Shown piece by piece: positions 35,690 through 44,047 of a stretch of 64,000 nucleotides of DNA. The notes beneath the pieces were generated by a model, which was not told where the DNA came from, did no database searches, and saw only the letters and a program-made list of their open reading frames with translations. Each line of letters begins with the position of its first letter. Positions within the stretch are counted from its first letter, which is position 1. This DNA comes from Ilumatobacteraceae bacterium. GTDB taxonomy: Bacteria > Actinomycetota > Acidimicrobiia > Acidimicrobiales > Ilumatobacteraceae. The position numbers and the translations under genes were made by a program. The stretch covers positions 47,091-111,090 of the forward strand of contig JAGYKR010000009.1 in assembly GCA_018401375.1 (NCBI GenBank), in the 5' to 3' direction.

Positions 35690-36976
35690 ATGTCTAACGC
35701 TCCAACGAGAGATCAGAATCTGCTGACTCTGCGTCCGGAGCGGTTCATCCCGGGTGGGGAAAGTCTGGTGCGGATCCCTGATCAGCCGGTGACCTTTGTG
35801 CGGGGTGCAGTCCCGGGCGAACTGGTGACTGCGACGGTGACCGAACGCAAGAAGCAGTGGCGTCGTGCCGAGGTGACTGACATCATCGAACCTTCACCGC
35901 ATCGGGTGGAACCACCCTGTCCGCATGTGGCGCGCGGCTGCGGCGGGTGCGATTGGCAATATCTGGATCCGGCCTATCAACTCGAGGCGAAGACTCAGAT
36001 TGCGATCGACGCGATCCGCCGAGGTGCGGGCCGTGCTCTCGGCATCGATCTCGGCACCGATGATGCTGTAGTGCGTCCGGGCGGCTCAGTTGATTCCACC
36101 GGATATCGGACCACGCTGCGGGTGCGGGGCACGACGGCTGGTCGAGCTGGGTTGTATGCGGCGGGATCGCATCGAGTGATTGATATCGGTGGATGCCTCG
36201 TTGCCCACCCGGGTCTGCATCAGGTGTTGGACACGGTGCGCATCACGCCGGGGGTGGAACTGACGCTGCGGATCTCTGTGGCCACCGGACAGATCACGGC
36301 GATCTGGGAGGGCCCTCTCGATGCGGTGAGTGGTCTCGGGCCAGAGGTGCAGATCGGGCCCAACGCTCATCTGATCGAGCATGTGGCTGGGGTGGATCTG
36401 CAGGTTTCGGCGGGATCGTTTTTCCAAAGTGGCCCGGAGGCGGCAGCGTTACTTATTGAATCGGTGCGGCGCCTCGCCCCCGAGGTCGTGACCGCTCGTC
36501 ATCTCGTGGATGCCTACGGTGGGATCGGGCTGTTTGCTGCCACCCTCGCTGACGCCGATGCACACATCACGCTGATCGAGTCCTCGGCTTCAGCGGTGGC
36601 CGATGCCCGACAGAACCTGAGGTCATGGGTTGATGATGGTCGCGCCCAACTGTGGGAGAGCACCGTGGAAAACACAGCGAACTGGGATGCATCCCACGCT
36701 GTGGTCCCGGTGGATCTCGTGATCGCGGATCCCGCTCGCCAGGGCCTTGATCGTGAGGGGCTCGCTGCTCTTGTGGCTACCGCCGCCCCGGTGATCATGC
36801 TCGTGAGTTGTGACCCGGCCGCCGGAGCCAGAGATCTGCGGCTCGCAGGTGAGGCTGGCTATCAGGTGACTGCAATAGAGGTGCTCGATCTGTTTCCGCA
36901 TACTCATCATGTGGAAATGGTCAGCCGGCTTGAGCGAGGCAACCATGTTTCATCTGGAGCAGGATCGGCTCCGTAG
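35690..36976 (+). CDS. TrmA/RumA-type RNA (uracil-5-)-methyltransferase
   Basis: SAM-dependent m5U-type RNA methyltransferase, 428 residues. An N-terminal TRAM-like OB domain (ITFVRGAVPGELVTA-like, residues about 15-65) is followed by iron-sulfur cysteines CPHVARGCGGCDW near 76, motif I VDAYGGIGLFAA near 273 and the catalytic cysteine in VSCDP near 373. Whether it modifies tRNA or 23S rRNA cannot be read from sequence. The next gene, for a sigma factor, begins seven bases later. Confidence 0.88.
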   Translation: MSNAPTRDQNLLTLRPERFIPGGESLVRIPDQPVTFVRGAVPGELVTATVTERKKQWRRAEVTDIIEPSPHRVEPPCPHVARGCGGCDWQYLDPAYQLEAKTQIAIDAIRRGAGRALGIDLGTDDAVVRPGGSVDSTGYRTTLRVRGTTAGRAGLYAAGSHRVIDIGGCLVAHPGLHQVLDTVRITPGVELTLRISVATGQITAIWEGPLDAVSGLGPEVQIGPNAHLIEHVAGVDLQVSAGSFFQSGPEAAALLIESVRRLAPEVVTARHLVDAYGGIGLFAATLADADAHITLIESSASAVADARQNLRSWVDDGRAQLWESTVENTANWDASHAVVPVDLVIADPARQGLDREGLAALVATAAPVIMLVSCDPAAGARDLRLAGEAGYQVTAIEVLDLFPHTHHVEMVSRLERGNHVSSGAGSAP

Positions 36977-36983
36977 AAGGATC

Positions 36984-37559
36984 ATGCTCAGCGATCTTCG
37001 GGATGCCTCAGACGCAGCACTCGTGCTCGCGATCGCCCGGTATCGCAATGACGCCCTCGCTGAGGCCTACCGGCGTCACGCAGGTCCAGTGTTTGGGCTG
37101 GCACGGCGGCTCGTTAATGATCAAGCCCGTGCCGAGGAAGTGGTCCAAGAGGTGTTCTTGAGGCTGTGGAGCGCACCGGACCGTTTTGATCCCGACCGCG
37201 GGAGTTTGCGCAGCTTTTTGATGGCCCACTGCCATGGTCGTTCGGTGGATCTGATCCGTGCTGATGCGGCCCGGCGCCGCCGAGAAGAAACCGAGTCTGC
37301 AGTGCCCACACCCACACCGGATCTGATGGAAGAGGTGTGGGATGTAGCGCTGTCAGGGTTTGTTCGCGAGGCATTGAGTGAACTCCCCGAACCCGAACGC
37401 GTTGCGATTGAACATGCCTACTTCAGCGGCCGTACCTATCGCGAGGTTGCCGAGATCCTCGGTGAGCCAGAAGGCACCGTGAAGAGTCGGATCCGTTCGG
37501 GACTGCGTCGCCTGCGCGACCAGCTTCAGGCCGCCGGTGTGACCCCGGGGGTGGTGTGA
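36984..37559 (+). CDS. ECF RNA polymerase sigma factor
   Basis: Group 4 sigma factor, 191 residues. Region 2 includes RAEEVVQEVFLRLW near residue 45 and SFLMAHCHGRSVDLIR near 75; region 4 includes TYREVAEILGEPEGTVKSRI near 155. AGAAGG precedes ATG 36984. It overlaps the RskA-like anti-sigma gene as TGATG. The pair resembles the SigK/RskA group, in which the anti-sigma is released by membrane proteolysis. Confidence 0.92.
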   Translation: MLSDLRDASDAALVLAIARYRNDALAEAYRRHAGPVFGLARRLVNDQARAEEVVQEVFLRLWSAPDRFDPDRGSLRSFLMAHCHGRSVDLIRADAARRRREETESAVPTPTPDLMEEVWDVALSGFVREALSELPEPERVAIEHAYFSGRTYREVAEILGEPEGTVKSRIRSGLRRLRDQLQAAGVTPGVV

Positions 37560-38362
37560 TGAAGGACATGTTCGATTTTGCCGGGGATGATTTTGCCGGT
37601 GATGATCTTGCCGGTGTTCCAGAAGATCATCCGGCCCGTCTGGTCGCAGCATTCTCCCTCGACGCTGTCGATGCTTCTGAAGCTGCAGTGGTAGAGGACT
37701 ACCTGCGGCTCCACCCTGAAGCGTTGAAGGAATTGCAGTCCTTCCGTGAGGTGGCGGCCTGGCTCGGCTACTCCTCTGCGGTGGCTCCGCCTGATCTGTG
37801 GGAACGGATTGAAGCCAGCCTTGATGATCGCGCCCCGAGTCCAGGACCCGAACTCGCCAAAGTGTTGTCCATGCCGGCCCCGAAATCGCCTCCGCCAACA
37901 GGTCATCAGGCCGCGTCTCGGTGGCCGTCTGTGCGCTGGTGGCTTGCGAGTGCGGCAGCGGTAGTGATCGCAGTGGCGGCCTCAGCGGTGCTGTTATCAC
38001 CCTCTGCGGTTTCTGATCCATTACAAGTGGCTGTAGAGCAGTTGCGTGAAGACCGTGATGTGCGGATCGCGTCGCTGGTCAATGCTGCGTCCCCGGTGGC
38101 AGTGGAAGCACTGATCGATCTGAAAGGCCACGGCTATCTACTTGCCGGGGATCTGCCTCGGCTCGGTAGGGATCAGACCTATCAGTTGTGGGGTGTGATC
38201 GGTGAGCAGGTGATCTCGCTCGGGGTGCTCGGACCCACACCTTCGTTAGAGACGTTCACGGCCCGAGCCGATCTGCGGGCCCTTGCGATCACGATCGAAC
38301 CGGCCGGGGGAGTCATTAGTGACGGCAATCCAGACGGTGCGTTCGTGGGCGAAGTGAACTGA
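37559..38362 (+). CDS. RskA-like transmembrane anti-sigma factor
   Basis: Membrane anti-sigma protein of 267 residues. The cytoplasmic part (LVAAFSLDAVDASEAAVVEDY near 25, PPDLWERIEASL near 80) has the anti-sigma helical domain of the RskA type without a zinc HxxxCxxC motif. One helix at about 128-148 (AAAVVIAVAASAVLL) leads to an extracytoplasmic RskA C-terminal domain (YQLWGVIGEQVISLGVLGP near 205). The first 20 residues contain a repeated FAGDD. Coupled to the sigma gene by a one-base overlap. Confidence 0.9.
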   Translation: MKDMFDFAGDDFAGDDLAGVPEDHPARLVAAFSLDAVDASEAAVVEDYLRLHPEALKELQSFREVAAWLGYSSAVAPPDLWERIEASLDDRAPSPGPELAKVLSMPAPKSPPPTGHQAASRWPSVRWWLASAAAVVIAVAASAVLLSPSAVSDPLQVAVEQLREDRDVRIASLVNAASPVAVEALIDLKGHGYLLAGDLPRLGRDQTYQLWGVIGEQVISLGVLGPTPSLETFTARADLRALAITIEPAGGVISDGNPDGAFVGEVN

Positions 38363-38384
38363 TTTCACTGGCACACTGTCGCCT

Positions 38385-39314
38385 GTGATCACGCCCCGTC
38401 TGTCCGAAGAAGTCTCTGTTGCGATCGCTGAAGGTCGCGCAGTGGTGGCCTTGGAATCGACGATCTTTTCCACCCTCGGCCTGCCCGCCCCCGCAAACGC
38501 CGAGGCCTTGGAGCGCTGTACCACTGCGGTGCGAACCGCCGGAGCCGTGCCCGCAGTGACAGCCATCATTAATGGTGAAGCCCGAGTGGGGCTCGATGAT
38601 CACGAGACGGATCTGATCTTTGGTGAGGCCCGCAAGGTGGCCGAACGTGATCTGGCCGTGGCGATCGCTCAAGGCTGGGCCTTTGGGGCCACCACTGTGT
38701 CGGCCTCGTTGGCGCTCGCCCATGCAGTCGGGATTTCGGTGTTCGCGACCGGGGGTATCGGTGGGGTGCATCGGGGTGCGGAAATCACCGGGGACATCAG
38801 TGCCGATCTCGACGCCTTGGCTCATCATCCGGTGGTCACGGTGTGTGCGGGAGCCAAAGCGTTTTTGGATCTGGCTCGCACCTTGGAGTACCTCGAGACC
38901 GTCGGGGTGCCGGTGCTCGGTTGGCGTCACGATGATTTCCCGGCCTTTTACACCCGGTCATCAGGACTGAGTGTCCCGCATCGAGTAGAGACAGCCGCCG
39001 AAGTGGCCGCGGTGCTCGGCGCGCGGAGCCGACCAGATACTGGGGTATTGGTTGCGGTGCCGATCCCTGAGGCGGCCGCATTGGATGCCACCCATCTCGA
39101 TGCCGTGCTCGAAGGGGCGCTCCAAGAGTGCGCAGCGGCCGGCATCACCGGTGCGGCGATCACCCCGTTTGTGCTCGGCCGGATCGCCGTAGCCACGGAC
39201 GGGCGCAGCCTGCCCGCCAATCTCGCGCTGGCTGAACACAACGCGGCAATAGCTGGCGAGATCGCCCTCGCGATCCAAGGCACCGATAATTATGGGTCGC
39301 CCATATTCCCATAA
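38385..39314 (+). CDS. psuG: Pseudouridine-5'-phosphate glycosidase
   Basis: Cleaves pseudouridine 5'-phosphate to uracil and ribose 5-phosphate, 309 residues. ALESTI near residue 22, AVPAVTAIINGEARVG near 52, GGIGGVHRGAE near 126 and CAGAKAFLDLARTLEYLET near 150 are family signatures. GTG start. No psuK kinase partner is present nearby. Its last codons overlap the operator of the following toxin/antitoxin pair. Confidence 0.93.
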   Translation: MITPRLSEEVSVAIAEGRAVVALESTIFSTLGLPAPANAEALERCTTAVRTAGAVPAVTAIINGEARVGLDDHETDLIFGEARKVAERDLAVAIAQGWAFGATTVSASLALAHAVGISVFATGGIGGVHRGAEITGDISADLDALAHHPVVTVCAGAKAFLDLARTLEYLETVGVPVLGWRHDDFPAFYTRSSGLSVPHRVETAAEVAAVLGARSRPDTGVLVAVPIPEAAALDATHLDAVLEGALQECAAAGITGAAITPFVLGRIAVATDGRSLPANLALAEHNAAIAGEIALAIQGTDNYGSPIFP

Positions 39315-39319
39315 TGGGA
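39289..39319 (+). promoter_or_regulatory. Palindromic operator before the toxin/antitoxin pair
   Basis: Four ATGGG/CCCAT half-sites lie within 27 bases: ATGGG-TCG-CCCAT (39292-39304) and CCCAT-A-ATGGG (39308-39318, core of the perfect palindrome TCCCATAATGGGA). They lie 20 to 47 bases before the antitoxin ATG, where an autorepressing antitoxin would bind. Regulation is inferred. Confidence 0.6.
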
Positions 39320-39338
39320 TATTGGTTAGGCTGTGGGC

Positions 39339-39563
39339 ATGACCTTGATCGAGACCGATGATCGCAGCCGTGTTGTGTTACCGGGAAGGCCCTGCGAGAG
39401 ATTTCTTCTGCAAGAGAATTCCGATGGCAGCATTTTGCTGCTTCCTGCAGTGGTGATCTCTCAAGCGCAAAATGAATATGACCAGAGCCCAGAACTTCAA
39501 GAACTGTTGTCGAGGGCGGCGGGCTCGGCGACGGTTCATACTCGGCGCCGCCGGGCGACGTGA
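39339..39563 (+). CDS. Small antitoxin, AbrB-like N-terminus
   Basis: Protein of 74 residues. The N-terminal TLIETDDRSRVVLPGRP resembles the swapped-hairpin AbrB/MazE type DNA-binding strand pair; the rear part is helical and acidic, then basic. It overlaps the RelE-like gene by four bases (GTGA) in antitoxin-first order. GTG 39333 would add two residues. Confidence 0.7.
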   Translation: MTLIETDDRSRVVLPGRPCERFLLQENSDGSILLLPAVVISQAQNEYDQSPELQELLSRAAGSATVHTRRRRAT

Positions 39564-39838
39564 ATCCCTCTTCGCGCCGTGGCCCAAAGGGCGCGTATTC
39601 GGTCATCGCCGATGAGCAGCTGAATCGGTTGGAGGCCTCGGACCCGTTGCTCTATAACGATCTCGTGACGATCTGTGAGGAGATCTTTCTCCACCCTGAT
39701 CGCGCCCAGTCTCAGTCAGCGGCCGTTCGGACTGCCGATGGGATCGTGTTGCGCTACGCCGTGCCTGGACGTTACCCGTATAAGGTTTTTTGGCGTCGCA
39801 GCGACCTGCGGATTGAAGCTGTATTCCCGTATCCCTGA
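39560..39838 (+). CDS. RelE/ParE-superfamily toxin
   Basis: Protein of 92 residues with the small RelE-type fold: a helical start (SVIADEQLNRLEASDPLLY), then strands VLRYAVPGRYPYKVFWRRSD and the typical final EAVFPYP. RelE toxins cut mRNA on the ribosome. GTG start inside the antitoxin stop. Downstream 39839-39892 contains a repeated gagatcaaagcc. Confidence 0.72.
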   Translation: MNPSSRRGPKGAYSVIADEQLNRLEASDPLLYNDLVTICEEIFLHPDRAQSQSAAVRTADGIVLRYAVPGRYPYKVFWRRSDLRIEAVFPYP

Positions 39839-39892
39839 TGCATCTGCCCTAACTGAACCGGGAGATCAAAGCCAGAGATCAAAGCCCGGAGA

Positions 39893-40498
39893 TCAAATCC
39901 GGCTGGCGCGGCGGCGAATCCGGGAAATGAAGGCGCTGGTCGCATCGTGTGTTGCGGTGTCCACACCGTAGATCGCCCACCATGAGGTGCGACACCGCCA
40001 GTTACATAACACCCGAATGGAACGCAACGCGATGCGTTTGCCGGCCTCGCCTTGGAGGGCGTTGATCCATTTGGGACTGCCGTGACTGGTGACCACGATG
40101 ATCCGAGTGATGTTGGTCAGTAATGGCTTCAATCGGTTTGCGCCTTCGGGTAACTCCCAGGCCACCCCAGAGGTCCAGACCCGATCGATCCAGCCTTTCA
40201 TGATCGCAGGTTGAGCGGACCACCAGGTCGGGTACACGAGCGCCAAGGTGTCACACCATCGAAGATCCTCAGCGTGCGGGGCGAGGTCCTCGCTGACCCC
40301 GGGGAACCGGTGTTCACGGCGTTCGGTGGCGGACATCACCGGATCAAAACCACTCCCATACAGATCGGTGATCCGCACTTCATGGCCTGATCCGATGAGG
40401 CTTTCATGGAGTGCATCACGCGCCGCGCCGATCAAGGAATCGGGATAGGGATGGGCGTAAATAACGAGCACCCGACGCACCCGGCGATGAGACCTCAT
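39893..40498 (-). CDS. NAD(P)H dehydrogenase (quinone) family protein, copy 1
   Basis: Flavodoxin-fold oxidoreductase of the NQO1/MdaB/KefF family, 201 residues. VIYAHPYPDSLIGA near residue 12 and the FMN/FAD-binding LVYPTWWSAQPAIMKGWIDR near 87. Start overlaps the stop of the upstream paralogue by four bases. Likely cytoplasmic two-electron quinone reductase; substrate not known. Confidence 0.85.
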   Translation of the reverse strand: MRSHRRVRRVLVIYAHPYPDSLIGAARDALHESLIGSGHEVRITDLYGSGFDPVMSATERREHRFPGVSEDLAPHAEDLRWCDTLALVYPTWWSAQPAIMKGWIDRVWTSGVAWELPEGANRLKPLLTNITRIIVVTSHGSPKWINALQGEAGKRIALRSIRVLCNWRCRTSWWAIYGVDTATHDATSAFISRIRRRASRI

Positions 40499-41142
40499 CG
40501 GGCCAGACGTTCGGTTGTGCGTCGGACCTTGGCGATGAACGCGTCGCGGTCCGATGCGGTGGCGGTATCAATCGCATAGAGCCCGAGCCATGTGGTGCGC
40601 AGTCGGATGCCGGCGGCGAGTCGGAGAGAACGGGTGAACAGGCGGCGGCCGTTGTCATTGATTGCTCGCACATACGTCCGCGGTGAGCCGTAGGTGCTGA
40701 TCCCCACGACGCGACGCAGATCGGTGAGGCCGCGCCGGATCCGTTTGGTGTCCGGGTCAATGTGAAACGACACCCCTGACACCATCACCCGTTCGATCCA
40801 GCCTTTTAAGATGGCCGGAGGTCCAGACCACCAGGTCGGATACACAAACACCAGTGTGTGTGCAGCCATCAGCAATCGGGCATGTTCGGTGATCATCGGG
40901 TCAAGGATCGGAGAGTCACCCATGTAGGCCCGGCGTTCCTCCGGGCTCATCACCGCCCGGAAGTTCAGCGCATATAAATCCAGCAGATCTACATGAGCGC
41001 CGCCCTCGCGGAGGCCGGTCACTGCGGCTGCGGCTACAGCGGCCCCGTAACTATCGGCACAGGGATGAGCCAAGATCACAAGTGCGCGTCGGCCTTTCAC
41101 AGCGAGGGCTTCAGCAGGTTCGGTGGGCGAGGGTGCAGACAC
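40495..41142 (-). CDS. NAD(P)H dehydrogenase (quinone) family protein, copy 2
   Basis: Tandem paralogue of the downstream gene, 215 residues. The same landmarks are present: VILAHPCADSYGAA near residue 22, FVYPTWWSGPPAILKGWIER near 100, and a similar end (TTWLGLYAIDTAT against TSWWAIYGVDTAT). The two proteins may form a heterodimer, because the family works as dimers (inference). Confidence 0.85.
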   Translation of the reverse strand: MSAPSPTEPAEALAVKGRRALVILAHPCADSYGAAVAAAAVTGLREGGAHVDLLDLYALNFRAVMSPEERRAYMGDSPILDPMITEHARLLMAAHTLVFVYPTWWSGPPAILKGWIERVMVSGVSFHIDPDTKRIRRGLTDLRRVVGISTYGSPRTYVRAINDNGRRLFTRSLRLAAGIRLRTTWLGLYAIDTATASDRDAFIAKVRRTTERLAR

Positions 41143-41167
41143 GGTAAGTAAGCGCAGTTAGAGCGGA

Positions 41168-41944
41168 TCAATGATCGATCTTGCGGAGGCCAGAGACCTG
41201 ACGGATGATCACGAAGAACAACAAAATGGCGAACAGCAAGTTTGACAGGTTCGGGTCCATTGTGCTGGCGATCAGGCCGCCGGCCACTGCCGCCAACATG
41301 CCCGCCAACCCAAGGGTCAGCCCCGCTTTGATGTCGGTGTTGTCGTTACGCCGGTTCCGCCACGTCCCCATGAGAGCGGTCGGGATGATGACTGCTACCG
41401 AGGTGCCTTTGGCGATCACCGGCGGCATCTGGAAGATCAGGATCATCACCGGCACCATGATCACCCCGCCGCCCACGCCAAGCAGACCGGCGAGGGTGCC
41501 AGACACCAGGCCGAGGATCACGAGTTGGATCACAAGCACCAGGCTCAGGTCTTCACGGCCGAGCGCCTCAAAACTCATCAACAGTCGCGCAGCGGTCACC
41601 ACCAACATGACGATGAACGCGATCGCGATCACTTTGACCGGCAACACTTTGAGCAGTTTGGTGCCGACCACGGCGCCGGCGATCGCGCCAACTGCGATCC
41701 AGATAGCCACCGCCCAGTCCACATTGCCGGTGCCGATATAGGTCATCAAACTGGCGAACGCGATCGGCAAGATTGCTGCGAGCGAGGTGCCGTGGGCCAG
41801 ACGCTGGTCGTAGCCGAGCGCATAAATCAAAGCCGGCACTAACAGCAGTCCGCCTCCCACCCCGAACACCCCGCTCATCAGACCGGCTGCGGCCCCAGCC
41901 AGCAGGACTTTGATCAGATGCGTTTGGCGTGGCGAAGCGGTCAC
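41168..41944 (-). CDS. TauE/SafE family membrane permease
   Basis: Integral membrane protein of 258 residues with about eight helices. The family repeat is visible twice: SGVFGVGGGLLLVPALIYALG near residue 20 and AGLLGVGGGVIMVPVMILIF near 153. Family members export sulfite, sulfoacetate or similar anions; the substrate here is unknown. Twenty-five bases upstream of the quinone-reductase pair on the same strand. Confidence 0.88.
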   Translation of the reverse strand: MTASPRQTHLIKVLLAGAAAGLMSGVFGVGGGLLLVPALIYALGYDQRLAHGTSLAAILPIAFASLMTYIGTGNVDWAVAIWIAVGAIAGAVVGTKLLKVLPVKVIAIAFIVMLVVTAARLLMSFEALGREDLSLVLVIQLVILGLVSGTLAGLLGVGGGVIMVPVMILIFQMPPVIAKGTSVAVIIPTALMGTWRNRRNDNTDIKAGLTLGLAGMLAAVAGGLIASTMDPNLSNLLFAILLFFVIIRQVSGLRKIDH

Positions 41945-42028
41945 GTGGGCAATCTAGTCAGGCCGCGAGTTGGGCTTGGGGTCCCGGCGGGTTCTGATCG
42001 GAACAGGCCGATCTGATACGAGTGGTAG

Positions 42029-42727
42029 GTGACCCAGTTTGCGACCGATTCGATTCTGCCTCCACCACCTGATCTTGAGGTGTTACATGACCGTGAGTAT
42101 CGGGTGCAGGCCTATCGCAAAGCCGATGATCTGATTCTGATCCGGGGTGCAGTGCGCGATCAGAAACCACCGGGGTTGTATCTCGGAGACGATGATCAGC
42201 CACTCACGATTCATCACATGCAGATCGATCTGGAGATCAGTTTCCCGATGATGGAGATCCTCGCCGCAGAGGTGCGGTTTGTTTCGTTTCCGAACGACAT
42301 CTGCCCCGACATCGTGGAGCATTACGACAATCTGGTGGGGCTTTCTATCGCCCGTGGGTTCACCCATAAGGTCCGTGAACTCTTTGGTGGCCCGAAGGCT
42401 TGTACGCATACCACTGCGCTGTTACAGGCGATGGCCCCGGTCGCGATCCAGTGTGTGTGGTCAATGCGGGCCTCACAGGCTCGGCGCGCCGGCGCTGCGG
42501 CGTTGGCAGCCGGTGAGGCACCGCCGTCACCAGTGCCCGCGACCGCTGAGCAACGCAAAGCGATGTGGCAGATGAATATCAACTCATGTCATGTGTGGGC
42601 GCAGGACAGTGAATACGTGACCGAACTTGAACAAGGGGCGCCCATGCCGGCACCGGTGTTCATTCGGGGACGCATGGCGGAACTCGGAATTGACCCGTCG
42701 GAGTGGTCCACGCGAATGTGGGCCTGA
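42029..42727 (+). CDS. DUF2889 family protein
   Basis: Protein of 232 residues of a family without established function. The tracts HHMQIDLEISFPMMEI near residue 64 and CPDIVEHYDNLVGL, ACTHTTALLQAMAPVAI near 95-145 are typical. GTG start. It is divergent from the TauE/SafE gene and converges on the response regulator. Confidence 0.78.
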   Translation: MTQFATDSILPPPPDLEVLHDREYRVQAYRKADDLILIRGAVRDQKPPGLYLGDDDQPLTIHHMQIDLEISFPMMEILAAEVRFVSFPNDICPDIVEHYDNLVGLSIARGFTHKVRELFGGPKACTHTTALLQAMAPVAIQCVWSMRASQARRAGAAALAAGEAPPSPVPATAEQRKAMWQMNINSCHVWAQDSEYVTELEQGAPMPAPVFIRGRMAELGIDPSEWSTRMWA

Positions 42728-42740
42728 CTGCTACGCGAAC

Positions 42741-43391
42741 TTATTCGGATTCGAATCTCTCGGATTCCGGGATGTGTTGAGCAACGAACAATGCGAGTTG
42801 GGTGCGGTTCGCAAGACCGAACTCGCCGAGCAGACGTGACATCCGGTTGCGGATCGTCTGCGTGCTCAGATACATGATCGTTGCGATCTCTGGATCAGTT
42901 TTGCCGGTACCGAGCAAACTCAGAATATGGCGATCCGAGGGGCTGAGATCATTGAGAACCTGAGATTTGGACTGATTCAGCCGCTGCTGGGAGGTGCGGG
43001 CCTCCTCGGGGGAGATGAAGTGCAGGCCCACAGCGACATCGGCGATGGTTTGTAAGAGTTCGTCGGCGGTGATCTGTTTCAGGACAAACGCCGATGCAGA
43101 TGCCGTGTATGCGTCAACGGTGACCCGGTCAGAGGCAAAGGCCGAGATCATGATCACCTTGCACTGACTGAGGTGCGCTTTGACCCATTGGGCCACCATG
43201 ATCCCGTTGCCTTCACCAAGGCGGACATCCACGACTGCCACATCGGGTTCGTGGGTTTTGAGCGCTTCAATCCCTTCATCAACCGAAGCGGCGCCGGCTA
43301 CCACCGTCATGTCGGGATGGCTGTCCACCATGCTCTCCACGGCTTGTCGAAACAGCGTGTGGTCATCACAAATCACAACTTTGATCATCAC
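42741..43391 (-). CDS. NarL/LuxR-type response regulator
   Basis: DNA-binding response regulator of 216 residues. The receiver has VVICDDHTLFRQA at the start and phosphoacceptor aspartate in VAVVDVRLGEG near 54, with the conserved lysine in FVLKQI near 106. The LuxR HTH occupies about 150-205 (LSPSDRHILSLLGTGKTDPE, YLSTQTIRNRMSRLL). Its start overlaps the TetR-like gene by four bases; the partner kinase is two genes upstream. Confidence 0.92.
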   Translation of the reverse strand: MMIKVVICDDHTLFRQAVESMVDSHPDMTVVAGAASVDEGIEALKTHEPDVAVVDVRLGEGNGIMVAQWVKAHLSQCKVIMISAFASDRVTVDAYTASASAFVLKQITADELLQTIADVAVGLHFISPEEARTSQQRLNQSKSQVLNDLSPSDRHILSLLGTGKTDPEIATIMYLSTQTIRNRMSRLLGEFGLANRTQLALFVAQHIPESERFESE

Positions 43392-44047
43392 GGGTCACCT
43401 TGTGTTGATGGTGGGAGAAACAGGGCGCGTAGTGAGCGGTCTACCACAACCAACCATTCATCATTAGAGGTGTGCACATGGTCAATCTCGTCAAGGATCT
43501 GGCCGGCGGTGAAAGCTTGGATGAACGAGGCGAGGGCCCGTGGCGATGTCACGCAGCGATACAGACCGCGACGTTCACCTTCGGCGAGGATCTCAGCGAA
43601 ACGATTCGTCAAAGTGTTTTGGGCGTCGGCTAGGGCCTCCGCGAGTTCGGGTCGGTGCATGGTGGAACCGATCACCACTGCTCTCATCACCCGGTTTCTT
43701 TTAAACTCAGGGCCACGAACAGCAGACGTGAGGTGGCTCATCTGTTGCAAGATCTCTTCGTAGGTGAGGGCGGTCTTAAAAGCTTCGGCAATGAATTCGA
43801 TACTTTCCCGGCTACGACTGGTGACCTCGGACAGGTGGGCGGCATCGATGAGGCCGTTTACCCCGCCAAACTCGGCGAAGAGATCGGCGTAACTGGCATT
43901 GGCCCCCTCCAAGATCTTTACGATCGGAAGCGTCTCTAAATCGAAAAGGTTTATGACCGAAATCGTTGCTTGGATGAGGCGCATCGCCACAGTCGGTGTG
44001 GCGCCTGCGGTTGTTGCAGTTATCGGGGCATCAGTACCACTTGTCAC
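43388..44047 (-). CDS. TetR-family-like transcription regulator
   Basis: Helical protein of 219 residues. The N-terminal part (AMRLIQATISVINLFDLETL, ASYADLFAEFGGVNGLIDAA) follows the TetR HTH pattern with a final Y/F-xx-F-G turn, and the rest is the usual ligand-binding helical domain. It is placed between kinase and response regulator with four-base overlaps on both sides, so all three are made together. Confidence 0.75.
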   Translation of the reverse strand: MTSGTDAPITATTAGATPTVAMRLIQATISVINLFDLETLPIVKILEGANASYADLFAEFGGVNGLIDAAHLSEVTSRSRESIEFIAEAFKTALTYEEILQQMSHLTSAVRGPEFKRNRVMRAVVIGSTMHRPELAEALADAQNTLTNRFAEILAEGERRGLYRCVTSPRALASFIQAFTAGQILDEIDHVHTSNDEWLVVVDRSLRALFLPPSTQGDP

